NCBI GenBank assembly: GCA_041485385.1 | Contig: JBGPJM010000058.1 | Coordinates: 1-23,113 of the forward strand | DNA: 23,113 nucleotides | Direction of reading: 5' to 3' | Source of the DNA: JBGPJM01 sp041485385 | GTDB taxonomy: Bacteria > Planctomycetota > Phycisphaerae > Phycisphaerales > UBA1924 | Part shown: in pieces, positions 7,883 through 15,074 of the stretch | Position numbering within the stretch: position 1 is the stretch's first letter | How the letters are laid out: every line of letters starts with the position of its first letter | Notes under the pieces: model-generated | Told to the model about the DNA's origin: nothing | What the model saw: the letters and a program-made list of their open reading frames with translations, nothing else | Databases searched by the model: none | Program-made: the position numbers and the translations under genes

Positions 7883-8713
7883 ATGACGAGGCAAGAGTTG
7901 TTGGAGATCGTACGGTTGGTCCTCGCCCGCGCGGGATGGGCGGCAGGTGCCACGTTCGGCCTGGTCGCCGTCCCCGCCTTCGCCGGATACACGCAGATCG
8001 ATGACGCGACTCGGCAAAGCCTGAGCCACCAGCAGATCGTCGTCGGGCTCTACGGCGGTACGTTCCAGCACACCGGGGTCGATTTCGTCGGAACCGGGCT
8101 CGCCGACGGCATCAAGATCAGCCGCGTGAACGACTTCGGCTTCGACGGCGTGCTCGCGCTGGCGACCGACACGGCCGCGTCGCCCCGCGACGATGAGATC
8201 TGGCAGGACGGCGTCGTGACCTCTACGCTCCGCGCCCGGTACGCCTCCGGCGCGCAGGACCTCGGTTTCATCACCGGCGACGGGGCGGGCGCGGGCGGCA
8301 CGTACACGGCGCTCGTCAGCACCGGCGCGGCGGGGTTCATCGATCCCAATACGCCCGGCGCGAGCAGCGCCCCACGGACGCTGTCATCGGACTTCCGCTG
8401 GGCCCGCACCGGGCCGGGCGGGACCGTGACCTCGCTCAGCCGCGACAACTCCGACAGGCTCGACCACATGGTGGCCTACGAGGTCACCGACAGCACCGGC
8501 CGTCTGAACGGCGGCAACAAGACGTGGCTGTTGTTCTGGGACACGGCCGCACCCGGCGCCGCGTTCGGCTCCACCGGGCGCGATTTCAACGATCTCGTCG
8601 TTGAAGTGGTCCTGGTGCCGCTCCCGCCGGCGGGCGTGTGGGGGGCCGCCGCGCTGGGCATGCTGGGCGCCGGGATGATCGTCCGCCGCCGCCGGTTGTC
8701 GTCGAACATCTGA
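7883..8713 (+). CDS. PEP-CTERM sorting-domain exported protein
   Basis: Encodes 276 residues. An N-terminal signal peptide is likely: hydrophobic residues up to about 34, with a cleavage-like AFA-G. The mature region carries no obvious catalytic motif. Near residues 215-243, WLLFWDT followed by GRDFNDLVVEV resembles the calcium-binding-like DUF4114 pattern common just before PEP-CTERM tails. The C-terminus is a textbook sorting signal: VPLPPA at about 245-250, a hydrophobic helix, then RRRR. Such tails are recognised by exosortase, which anchors or releases proteins at the cell surface. No exosortase gene is in the window. GGCAGGA (7870-7876) is a plausible ribosome binding site before the ATG. 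The leader contains a candidate regulated promoter. Confidence 0.9.
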   Translation: MTRQELLEIVRLVLARAGWAAGATFGLVAVPAFAGYTQIDDATRQSLSHQQIVVGLYGGTFQHTGVDFVGTGLADGIKISRVNDFGFDGVLALATDTAASPRDDEIWQDGVVTSTLRARYASGAQDLGFITGDGAGAGGTYTALVSTGAAGFIDPNTPGASSAPRTLSSDFRWARTGPGGTVTSLSRDNSDRLDHMVAYEVTDSTGRLNGGNKTWLLFWDTAAPGAAFGSTGRDFNDLVVEVVLVPLPPAGVWGAAALGMLGAGMIVRRRRLSSNI

Positions 8714-8861
8714 CGATCCCCTGGCACGAACGCCTCCGCCTGGCCCACTGCCCGGAGGTCCTTGGTGATCGCTGGCCGCGACACGCGCCGGCGATGCCTG
8801 TTGAATGAGTCCAGGCACCCGACCGGGGACCAGTCCGAGGCCCGGCTATCCTCATCATCCC

Positions 8862-10226
8862 ATGAGCGGCCGGTTCATCGATGAACTCAAGTGGCGGGGG
8901 CTGTTCCACCAGTGCACGGACGAGGCGGGCCTGCGCGCGCACCTCGACTGCGGCTCCCGCAAGGCCTACGTCGGGTTCGACCCCACGGCCGATTCCCTCA
9001 CCATCGGCAACCTCGTCCCGATCATGATGCTGCGCCACCTGCAGTTCGCCGGCCACACGCCCGTCGTCGTCATGGGCGGCGGCACGGGCCTCATCGGCGA
9101 TCCTTCCGGCAAGGAGGCCGAGCGCCAGCTCCGCACCCGCGAGGAGATCGAGGCCAACGTGCAGGCGCAGCGCCGGATCTTCGAGCCGCTCCTCGACCTC
9201 TCGAAGAGCACGAAGAACCGTGCCGTCGTAGTCAACAACATCGACTGGCTCGAGAAGCTCTCGTACATCGAGGCCCTGCGCGACATCGGCAAGCACTTCT
9301 CCATCAACATGATGATCCAGAAGGAGTCGGTCCGCGAGCGGCTGCACAACCGCGACCAGGGGATCTCCTACACCGAGTTCAGCTACATGATCCTCCAGGC
9401 GTACGACTTCCTGCACCTGTACCGGGAGCAGGGCGTTACGCTCCAGATGGGCGGGAGCGACCAGTGGGGGAACATCGTCGCCGGCGCGGACCTGATCAGG
9501 CGAGTCCTCGGGCCGGACTGGGAGCAATCTCGACAACAGACCGGCCGGCTCGACGTGGCGACGGCCGAGTTCGCCGGATACCCGGAGGCGTCCAAGTCCT
9601 TCGGCCTCACCGCCCCGCTGGTCGCCAAGGCCGACGGCGGCAAGTTCGGCAAGACCGAATCGGGCGCCGTGTGGCTCACCGCCGATCGCTCCAGCCCTTA
9701 CGCCTTCTACCAGTTCTGGCTCCGGACCGACGACAAGGACGTTGTCCCCTTCCTCAAGCTCTTCACCCTGCTGCCGCATGACCAGATCGACGCGCTCGCC
9801 GCGGCCCACACCAAGGACCCCGGCGCCCGCGAGGCGCACCGCGCCCTGGCTCGACACATGACCGAGATGCTCCACGGCCCCTCGGAGCGCGAGCAGGCCG
9901 AGGCCGCGGCCCGCGCGCTCTTCTCCGGCGACGTTTCGCACCTGCCGCTGCGCACGTTGGAGGAGGCGTTCGCGACCGCCCCGAACTCGGCGCACGACAA
10001 AGCACATCTGCAGCGGACCGGCGTGCCGCTGGTGGATGTGCTGGCGCAGACATCGCTGGCCAAGTCAAGGGGACAGGCCCGCCAGCTCCTCACCGAGGGC
10101 GCGGTCTCGGTCAACGGGCACAAGGCGGCGCCGGATGCAAGGCTTACCACGGCAACGCTCCTGCACGGCTCGGTGATCCTGCTCAGGCGCGGCAAAAGCG
10201 CCTGGCACGTGACAAAATGGGGCTAA
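8862..10226 (+). CDS. tyrS: Tyrosyl-tRNA synthetase
   Basis: Encodes 454 residues. It charges tRNA-Tyr with tyrosine using ATP. The class I signature region GFDPTADSL is followed by TIGN at residues 47-50, where the HIGH motif belongs. The KMSKS equivalent is KFGKT at 261-265. Other family blocks are GLIGDPSGK, GKHFSINMMIQKESV, LQMGGSDQWGNI and an S4-type RNA-binding domain at the C-terminus (SRGQARQLLTEGAVSVNG). The first histidine of HIGH is replaced by threonine. About 20 extra residues lie between RRVLG and SFGLTAPLV compared with the Geobacillus enzyme as I recall it. The ATG at 8862 gives the standard N-terminus; an upstream in-frame start adds 19 unlikely residues. Confidence 0.96.
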   Translation: MSGRFIDELKWRGLFHQCTDEAGLRAHLDCGSRKAYVGFDPTADSLTIGNLVPIMMLRHLQFAGHTPVVVMGGGTGLIGDPSGKEAERQLRTREEIEANVQAQRRIFEPLLDLSKSTKNRAVVVNNIDWLEKLSYIEALRDIGKHFSINMMIQKESVRERLHNRDQGISYTEFSYMILQAYDFLHLYREQGVTLQMGGSDQWGNIVAGADLIRRVLGPDWEQSRQQTGRLDVATAEFAGYPEASKSFGLTAPLVAKADGGKFGKTESGAVWLTADRSSPYAFYQFWLRTDDKDVVPFLKLFTLLPHDQIDALAAAHTKDPGAREAHRALARHMTEMLHGPSEREQAEAAARALFSGDVSHLPLRTLEEAFATAPNSAHDKAHLQRTGVPLVDVLAQTSLAKSRGQARQLLTEGAVSVNGHKAAPDARLTTATLLHGSVILLRRGKSAWHVTKWG

Positions 10227-10390
10227 AGCTCTGCCGGGCCCTCGAACCCTCTCGGGGTCGATCGATACGACCTCCGCAGACGGCGGTCGCGAACATCCCG
10301 CGAACGCTAGACCCCCCTACGCACCAGAACTCCACCCGCTCTGAACCGACGGGCTAGAACTGGACGTCGAGTCTTGCGATACTAAAGACG

Positions 10391-10408
10391 GCGGGCCCGC
10401 ATATGCGG
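10391..10408. promoter_or_regulatory. Overlapping perfect palindromes upstream of the CBS gene
   Basis: GCGGGCCCGC (10391-10400) and CCGCATATGCGG (10397-10408) are both perfect palindromes and share four bases. They lie 26 bp before the GTG start of the CBS gene. A weak extended -10-like TGCGATACT lies just upstream (about 10374-10382), so the palindromes would fall near the start of transcription. This suggests an operator; it is inference. The rest of 10227-10390 shows nothing clear. Confidence 0.4.
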
Positions 10409-10433
10409 AACGCCATCATGAAAGGGAACCACT

Positions 10434-10907
10434 GTGCCCACGGTCGCGGACATCCTGCGTGCGAAAGCCAGCGAGGGACGGGGCGAAGTGGCGACGATCG
10501 GGCCCGACGCAACAGTGCTCGACGCCGCGCGGATCATGAACCAGCGCCGCATCGGCTCGCTGGTCGTGACCGAGGACGGGAGCGCCCACCCCGTCCCGGG
10601 CGGCAACGGCGCGGTGATCGGGATGATCACCGAGCGCGACCTCCTCACACGAGTGGTCGCGGCGGAGCTCGACCCGTCGTCGACGCCCGTCGGCCGCGTG
10701 ATGACCTCGCCGGTGATCTCCTGCACGATGCGCACACTCTCCGACGAGCTGCGTGCGGTGATGCGGGAGAGGCACATCCGGCACGTGCCGGTCGTGGACG
10801 AGACCGGCCTGCGCGGAATGGTCTCCATCGGCGACCTCAACAACGCCGACGCGGGGATGATGGAGGAGACGATCAGGTACCTGGAGACGTACATGTACCG
10901 GGGGTGA
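10434..10907 (+). CDS. Protein with a pair of CBS domains
   Basis: Encodes 157 residues. Two CBS motifs fill the protein: the first from about residue 20 to 75 (ATVLDAARIMNQRRIGSLVV, then GMITERDL), the second from about 90 to 145 (MRTLSDELRAVM, HIRHVPVVDETG, GMVSIGDL). CBS pairs typically bind adenosyl ligands such as AMP, ATP or SAM and act as sensors. With no partner domain this is a stand-alone regulator whose target is unknown. The start is GTG, supported by AAAGGGA (10421-10427) 6 bp upstream. An insertion of about 10 residues (DGSAHPVPGGNG) lies within the first CBS domain. The gene is monocistronic and convergent with the oxidoreductase-like gene at 10938. Confidence 0.92.
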   Translation: MPTVADILRAKASEGRGEVATIGPDATVLDAARIMNQRRIGSLVVTEDGSAHPVPGGNGAVIGMITERDLLTRVVAAELDPSSTPVGRVMTSPVISCTMRTLSDELRAVMRERHIRHVPVVDETGLRGMVSIGDLNNADAGMMEETIRYLETYMYRG

Positions 10908-10937
10908 GGATCGGGGCGCGGGCCGAGACCGATCCCG

Positions 10938-12080
10938 TCAGCCGGGCCGCACCATCCGCAGGATCGTCGCCGGCGACTCGCCCTCGCCCGTTCGTGCGCT
11001 GAGCAACGCCGCCCCGCACATGGCCAGCGCAGCCGCGTAGTCGGTGGGGATGATCGAGGGCGCCCGCTGCTGGAGGATCGCGCTCATCTGCTCGGCGACC
11101 GCGATGACCCCCAGCTGTTCGCCGGGCTCGCCGCGCTTCCGGTGCGCCGGGCTGGTCCGCGCCGAGTCGATGATCGTCCCCTCGGGCGCGATCCATTCGT
11201 ACCCGTCGTCGAAGATGCGCAGCCTCCCGCCCGAGGAAGCACGCCCCGCGCCGACCCGCGCAGAGCCGGCGTCGGCCAGCAGGGTGAGCGTGCGGTTCCA
11301 GCGGGCGCCGGCGCTGGAGAGCACCAGCCCGGCCGAACGCCCGTCCGAGAAGCGCAGGTTCGCGGTCAGCGTTCCGTTCAGATCACGCAGTGTCTCCGCG
11401 GGCAGCGCGTGCAGCGTCCGCGGCGAACCGGGGGACTGAGGGAGTACACACGCCGCGTCGATCTGCTCCGGCTCGCCAAGCAGCGAGAACACCAGGTCCA
11501 TCGCGTCGAAGAGACGAGAGCCCAGCGACCCCTGTGCCGGCGTGCAGTACGACTCGACGGCGATGGTCCGCGCCGCGCCGAAATCCTGGAGCAGCTCCGC
11601 GGCGTCCAGCATCGTGCGCGACGCGCGCATGAGCGGGCAGAACCTCGCCAGCTCCACCGACGTCCCCGCCGAGAGCCCGGACGCGGGTTGGCCCGCCTCC
11701 TGCCCCATCGCGGCGCCCGGCGAGGGCGCGGCCTCCGCGATCTCCAGCACCGACGCGGGAACCGGGTCGAGCGAAATGACGTTGACGCCCCTGGCGCGAC
11801 AGGCTCGCAACGCCTGCGAATCCTGCCCATCCGGTTCGCGCGCAAACTGCCCGGCGGCCGCGATCAGGACCAGCTCGATGTCGGCGGCCGAGGCCAGGGC
11901 CGCCCGCAGGTCGTCGAACGGCGGTGCCCCCAGCCCGACGGCCACCTCGCCGGACCGGCCGCGCTCCGGGCAGCCCGCGCCGGCGATCGCCAGGCCGGCC
12001 CGCGCCGCGACATCGCGCACGAACCCGGCCTGCTCCGGCCGCAGCCACACAATCGCACGATGGGTCGTCACTCCGGTCAC
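10938..12080 (-). CDS. Hypothetical protein, possibly a divergent Gfo/Idh/MocA-like oxidoreductase
   Basis: Encodes 380 residues from a GTG start. The N-terminal 90 residues alternate strands and helices like a nucleotide-binding fold (HRAIVWLRPEQAGFV, then DIELVLIAAAG), but the glycine-rich NAD loop is not clear. The C-terminal end (DYAAALAMCGAALLSARTGEGESP) resembles the end of Gfo/Idh/MocA proteins. The middle region, with GSLGSRLFDAMDLVFSLLGEPEQI, also fits that family, where this stretch often mentions a dimerisation sheet. The usual EKP motif is absent, so catalytic activity is doubtful. It is divergent from rnpB, with about 30 bp between them. The family assignment is tentative; the reading frame itself looks real from codon use. 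Confidence 0.75.
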   Translation of the reverse strand: MTGVTTHRAIVWLRPEQAGFVRDVAARAGLAIAGAGCPERGRSGEVAVGLGAPPFDDLRAALASAADIELVLIAAAGQFAREPDGQDSQALRACRARGVNVISLDPVPASVLEIAEAAPSPGAAMGQEAGQPASGLSAGTSVELARFCPLMRASRTMLDAAELLQDFGAARTIAVESYCTPAQGSLGSRLFDAMDLVFSLLGEPEQIDAACVLPQSPGSPRTLHALPAETLRDLNGTLTANLRFSDGRSAGLVLSSAGARWNRTLTLLADAGSARVGAGRASSGGRLRIFDDGYEWIAPEGTIIDSARTSPAHRKRGEPGEQLGVIAVAEQMSAILQQRAPSIIPTDYAAALAMCGAALLSARTGEGESPATILRMVRPG

Positions 12081-12112
12081 GCGACAACGATCCTACCATT
12101 CCCCGAGACAAC

Positions 12113-12600
12113 GGTACGGACAGGCGGCCGCCGTCGGGCAACCCGGCCAACCGGATTGCTCCGCCGGAGGAAAGTCCGAGCACGGCAGGACACGGCGGTG
12201 GGCAACACCCACCCGCTCGCCCTCGGTCACTCGATCGCGAGCGCGGGAAAGTGCCACAGAGAACAGACCGCCGATGGCCCGAAAGGGCTCAGGCAAGGGT
12301 GAAAAGGTGCGGTAAGAGCGCACCGCCCGTCTGGTGACAGACGGGGCACGGAAAACCCCGCCGCGTGCAAGGTCACGCAGTTTCCGCGGCACACGACCCG
12401 TTCGTGTGCCGACGGCCGGTCCGGCCGGAAGGGAACGGGTAGACCGCTGGGGCGACCCGAAAGGGAGACCCCGACCGCGCCGGCAACGGCGCGGCGAGAG
12501 AAATGGCCGCCCACCCCGGAAGGCCCGTCCGCGAGCCCCCGTCAAGGACTCGGACGGGAACCGCCGGTGGGGACAGAACTCGGCTTACCGTCCGCACCCG
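12113..12600 (+). ncRNA. rnpB: RNase P RNA, bacterial type A-like
   Basis: This is the catalytic RNA that matures the 5' ends of tRNAs. Diagnostic conserved blocks are present in order: GAGGAAAGTCCGAGC (about 12167-12181), ACAGAGAACAGACCGCCGATGG (two parts around 12256-12277), AGGCAAGGGTGAAAAGGTGC, GGTAAGAGCGCACCG, and ACAGAACTCGGCTTACCG near the 3' end. The ends pair as P1: 12114-12121 with 12590-12597, seven of eight pairs. Its length, about 488 nt, exceeds the 377 nt of E. coli. Extra hairpins include a 9-bp stem at 12388-12410 and a 7-bp stem with a GCAA loop at 12476-12493. Exact ends are estimated from pairing. Confidence 0.97.
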
Positions 12601-12608
12601 ATCGAGAC

Positions 12609-12645
12609 GCGGGCCTCGGGGAAACCCGGGGCCCGCGGCCTTTTT
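12609..12645 (+). terminator. Intrinsic terminator of rnpB
   Basis: A 12-bp GC-rich stem (12609-12620 with 12625-12636, one G-U pair) closes a GAAA tetraloop and is followed by GGCC and a run of five T. It lies just past the RNase P RNA 3' end and before gpmI, a textbook factor-independent terminator. Confidence 0.93.
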
Positions 12646-12700
12646 GTAGCGCTCGCTACGGCTATCCGCGTTCATCCGCGGCCAGTTCTAAGCTTTCGCC

Positions 12701-14395
12701 ATGCCCAACCCAGCCGCGAAGCCCAAGAACACCCCGTTCGTCCTGATCATCCGCGACGGGTGGGGCGAGAACCCCAATCCGTCGCACGACCCGTTCAACG
12801 CCGTCAAGCTCGCGAAGACCCCGGTGGCCCATCGGCTCGACAAGGACTGGCCGCGGACGCTCATCCGCACCAGCGGCGAGGACGTCGGCCTGACCGAGGG
12901 CACGATGGGCAACTCCGAGGTCGGGCACCAGAACATCGGCGCCGGCCGCATCGTGGACCAGAAGGCCGTCCGCATCAGCAAGGCGTGCCGGCGCGACGGC
13001 GGGCTGGGGCTGAAACACAACGAGGTCCTCTCCGCCGCCGTTAGCCGTGCGAAGACCGCCACACGCCAGGGCGGCACGCCCGCGTACGTGCATCTCCTCT
13101 GCATCTGCTCCGACGCCGGCGTGCACGGCCAGCTCGAGCACCTCTACGCGTGCGTGCGCCTGTGCAAGGCGCTGGGGCAGGACCGCGTCGCGGTCCACCT
13201 GTTCACCGACGGGCGCGACGCGGGGCCGTTCAGCGGGCTGGGCTTCGTCGAGCAGGTGGAGGCCGAACTCAAGAAGATCGGCGCCGGCCGCATCGCCAGC
13301 ATCATGGGCCGCTACTGGGCCATGGACCGCGACTTCCGCTGGGAGCGCGTCGAGCGGGCCTACGCCTGCCTGACCGGCCGCGCAGCGAAGGACGGGACCC
13401 ACGCGACGGCCGCCTCCGCCCGCGAGGCGGTCCAGCGACATTACGACACGCCCGCCAGCGACAAGCTCAAGGGCGACGAGTTCCTCGCTCCCACGATGAT
13501 CGGCACCGCCAGCGACGCGCAGGCCACCCGCATCCAGAGCGGCGACACCGTCGTCTTCGTGAACTACCGCGGCGACCGGCCCCGCGAGATCGTCTCCGCC
13601 TTCGTCCTCCCCGATGACCAGTGGGCGAAGGTCAAGCCCTCGCCCGACAGCGGCAAGCACGGCTTCGATCGCGGGCCCAGGCTCGCCCTCGAGTTCGTCA
13701 CCATGGCGAACTACTCGGAGGCGCTCGAGCCGTACGTCAAGATCGCGTTCCCGCGCGCGCCGCGGATGGTGAACATCGCCGGCGACTACCTCAGCTCGCT
13801 GGGCCTGCGCCAGTTCCGCTGCGCCGAGACGGAAAAGTACCCGCACGTGACCTACTTCTTCAACGGCTACCGCGACGGGCCTTTCCCGGGCGAGACGCGC
13901 GAGAACCCGCAGTCGCCCAAGGTCGCCACCTACGACCTCAAGCCCGAGATGGCCGCCCCCGAGGTCCGCGACGCCGTCCTCCGCCGCCTCGCCGCGACCG
14001 ACTGCGAGGACGTCCTCGTCGTCAACTTCGCCAACGCCGACATGGTCGGGCACACCGGCAGCCTCCCCGCGGCCATCAAGGCCTGCGAGGCTGTCGACGA
14101 GTGCGCCGGGCGCCTCATCGACGCCACGCTCGCGCGCAAGGGCTCGCTCATCGTCACGGCGGACCACGGCAACGCCGAGCAGATGTGGGACCCCGCCACC
14201 AACTCCCCGCACACGTCGCACACGATCTACGACGTACCGCTGTACGTGATCGGCGAGCCCTTCCGCGGCCGGCACCTCCGGACCGGCGGGCGGCTGGCGG
14301 ACGTTCTGCCGACGGCCCTGGCGATGATGGGCCTCGCGAAACCCGCGGAGATGACCGGCGAGTCGCTGCTGGAAGAGCGAAGAATCGCCCGGTAA
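12701..14395 (+). CDS. gpmI: 2,3-bisphosphoglycerate-independent phosphoglycerate mutase
   Basis: Encodes 564 residues. It interconverts 3- and 2-phosphoglycerate in glycolysis and gluconeogenesis, using two manganese ions and a phosphoserine intermediate. Alkaline-phosphatase-like motifs are complete: IIRDGWG with metal ligand Asp19, GTMGNSEVGHQNIGAGR with nucleophile Ser72, FTDGRD, GRYWAMDRDFRWERV, VNYRGDRPREI, ANADMVGHTG and VTADHGNAEQM. The length is slightly above the usual 510-550. A lone arginine replaces the more common hydrophobic residue just before DGWG, which should not affect catalysis. The gene follows the rnpB terminator and therefore needs its own promoter between about 12646 and 12700; none is obvious. 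It is convergent with the gene at 14449. Confidence 0.96.
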   Translation: MPNPAAKPKNTPFVLIIRDGWGENPNPSHDPFNAVKLAKTPVAHRLDKDWPRTLIRTSGEDVGLTEGTMGNSEVGHQNIGAGRIVDQKAVRISKACRRDGGLGLKHNEVLSAAVSRAKTATRQGGTPAYVHLLCICSDAGVHGQLEHLYACVRLCKALGQDRVAVHLFTDGRDAGPFSGLGFVEQVEAELKKIGAGRIASIMGRYWAMDRDFRWERVERAYACLTGRAAKDGTHATAASAREAVQRHYDTPASDKLKGDEFLAPTMIGTASDAQATRIQSGDTVVFVNYRGDRPREIVSAFVLPDDQWAKVKPSPDSGKHGFDRGPRLALEFVTMANYSEALEPYVKIAFPRAPRMVNIAGDYLSSLGLRQFRCAETEKYPHVTYFFNGYRDGPFPGETRENPQSPKVATYDLKPEMAAPEVRDAVLRRLAATDCEDVLVVNFANADMVGHTGSLPAAIKACEAVDECAGRLIDATLARKGSLIVTADHGNAEQMWDPATNSPHTSHTIYDVPLYVIGEPFRGRHLRTGGRLADVLPTALAMMGLAKPAEMTGESLLEERRIAR

Positions 14396-14401
14396 GCCCT
14401 G

Positions 14402-14451
14402 CCCTCACCCCCTCACCCCCCATCCCCCATCCCCCATCCCACATCCCCTCA
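14402..14451. repeat. Heptamer tandem repeat (CCCCCAT type)
   Basis: Three perfect CCCCCAT units at 14417-14437 are flanked by CCCCTCA (14409-14415), CCCACAT (14438-14444) and CCCCTCA (14445-14451). The last unit contains the reversed stop codon of the following gene. The pattern resembles the short tandemly repeated heptamers known from cyanobacterial spacers; that comparison is by pattern only. Confidence 0.8.
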
Positions 14452-15072
14452 CTCCACCCACAGCAGCTTCCACGTCCCGTGCTCCATGATCGCCCACAGG
14501 TGGTGGAAGTTGCTCCCCTTCGTCGCCAGCCCGGTCAGCTTGAGGTGGAACGTGCGGTTGCCCGGCTGATCGAGGATCACGTTGGGCGACTGCTCGCCGA
14601 AGGGCATCCGCGAAAACAGCGTTGAGATGTCCTGCCGGTGCTCCTTGAGGTACGCCAGGATCTCCAGCGGCTCCTTCCCCTTGTCGCGGTACTGCTGCTT
14701 GGCCTCCTCGCTCACCACCTGCTCGTAGAGCAGGTCGTCGCGATCCTCCGCCAGCGTCTTCTGCACCAGGATCATCAGCTGGCGGATGCTCTTGGCGACC
14801 AGCGTCACCGAGCCGTCGGGGTTCTGCCGCACGACCTTGTCGTCGGGCACCGCCGTCGGGTCCCTGAACCCCTCGTACTTCGGCCCCACCGTCGGCATCC
14901 GCGTCTGCGCCCCCGGCACGTTCGCCAGGAACGGCTTGTAGCGCAGCACCTTCTCCTCGGGCTGACATCCCCCCGTCCCCCCCATCCAGCAAAGCCAGAC
15001 CACAGCGCCAAGCGCGGCCAAGCGAGCGAGCCCCCGCACGCGCGCCTCCCCCATCTCCCTGTCCCGGCTCAT
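14449..15072 (-). CDS. Exported or lipid-anchored protein of unknown function
   Basis: Encodes 207 residues. I recognise no family. After a basic start (MSRDREMGEARVRG) there is a hydrophobic helix (LARLAALGAVVWLCWMGG) ending in GGTGGC at about residue 36. This suggests a lipoprotein signal, although the lipobox lacks the usual leucine at -3. The mature part is soluble-looking, with long charged helices around LVAKSIRQLMILVQKTLAEDRDDLLYEQVV. It ends in a strand-rich segment, LWAIMEHGTWKLLWVE. I chose the ATG at 15072 because it starts 3 bp beyond the nadB stop and precedes the signal. The tight spacing makes nadB and this gene one transcription unit, but no functional link to NAD synthesis is evident. 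Confidence 0.85.
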   Translation of the reverse strand: MSRDREMGEARVRGLARLAALGAVVWLCWMGGTGGCQPEEKVLRYKPFLANVPGAQTRMPTVGPKYEGFRDPTAVPDDKVVRQNPDGSVTLVAKSIRQLMILVQKTLAEDRDDLLYEQVVSEEAKQQYRDKGKEPLEILAYLKEHRQDISTLFSRMPFGEQSPNVILDQPGNRTFHLKLTGLATKGSNFHHLWAIMEHGTWKLLWVE

Positions 15073-15074
15073 CC

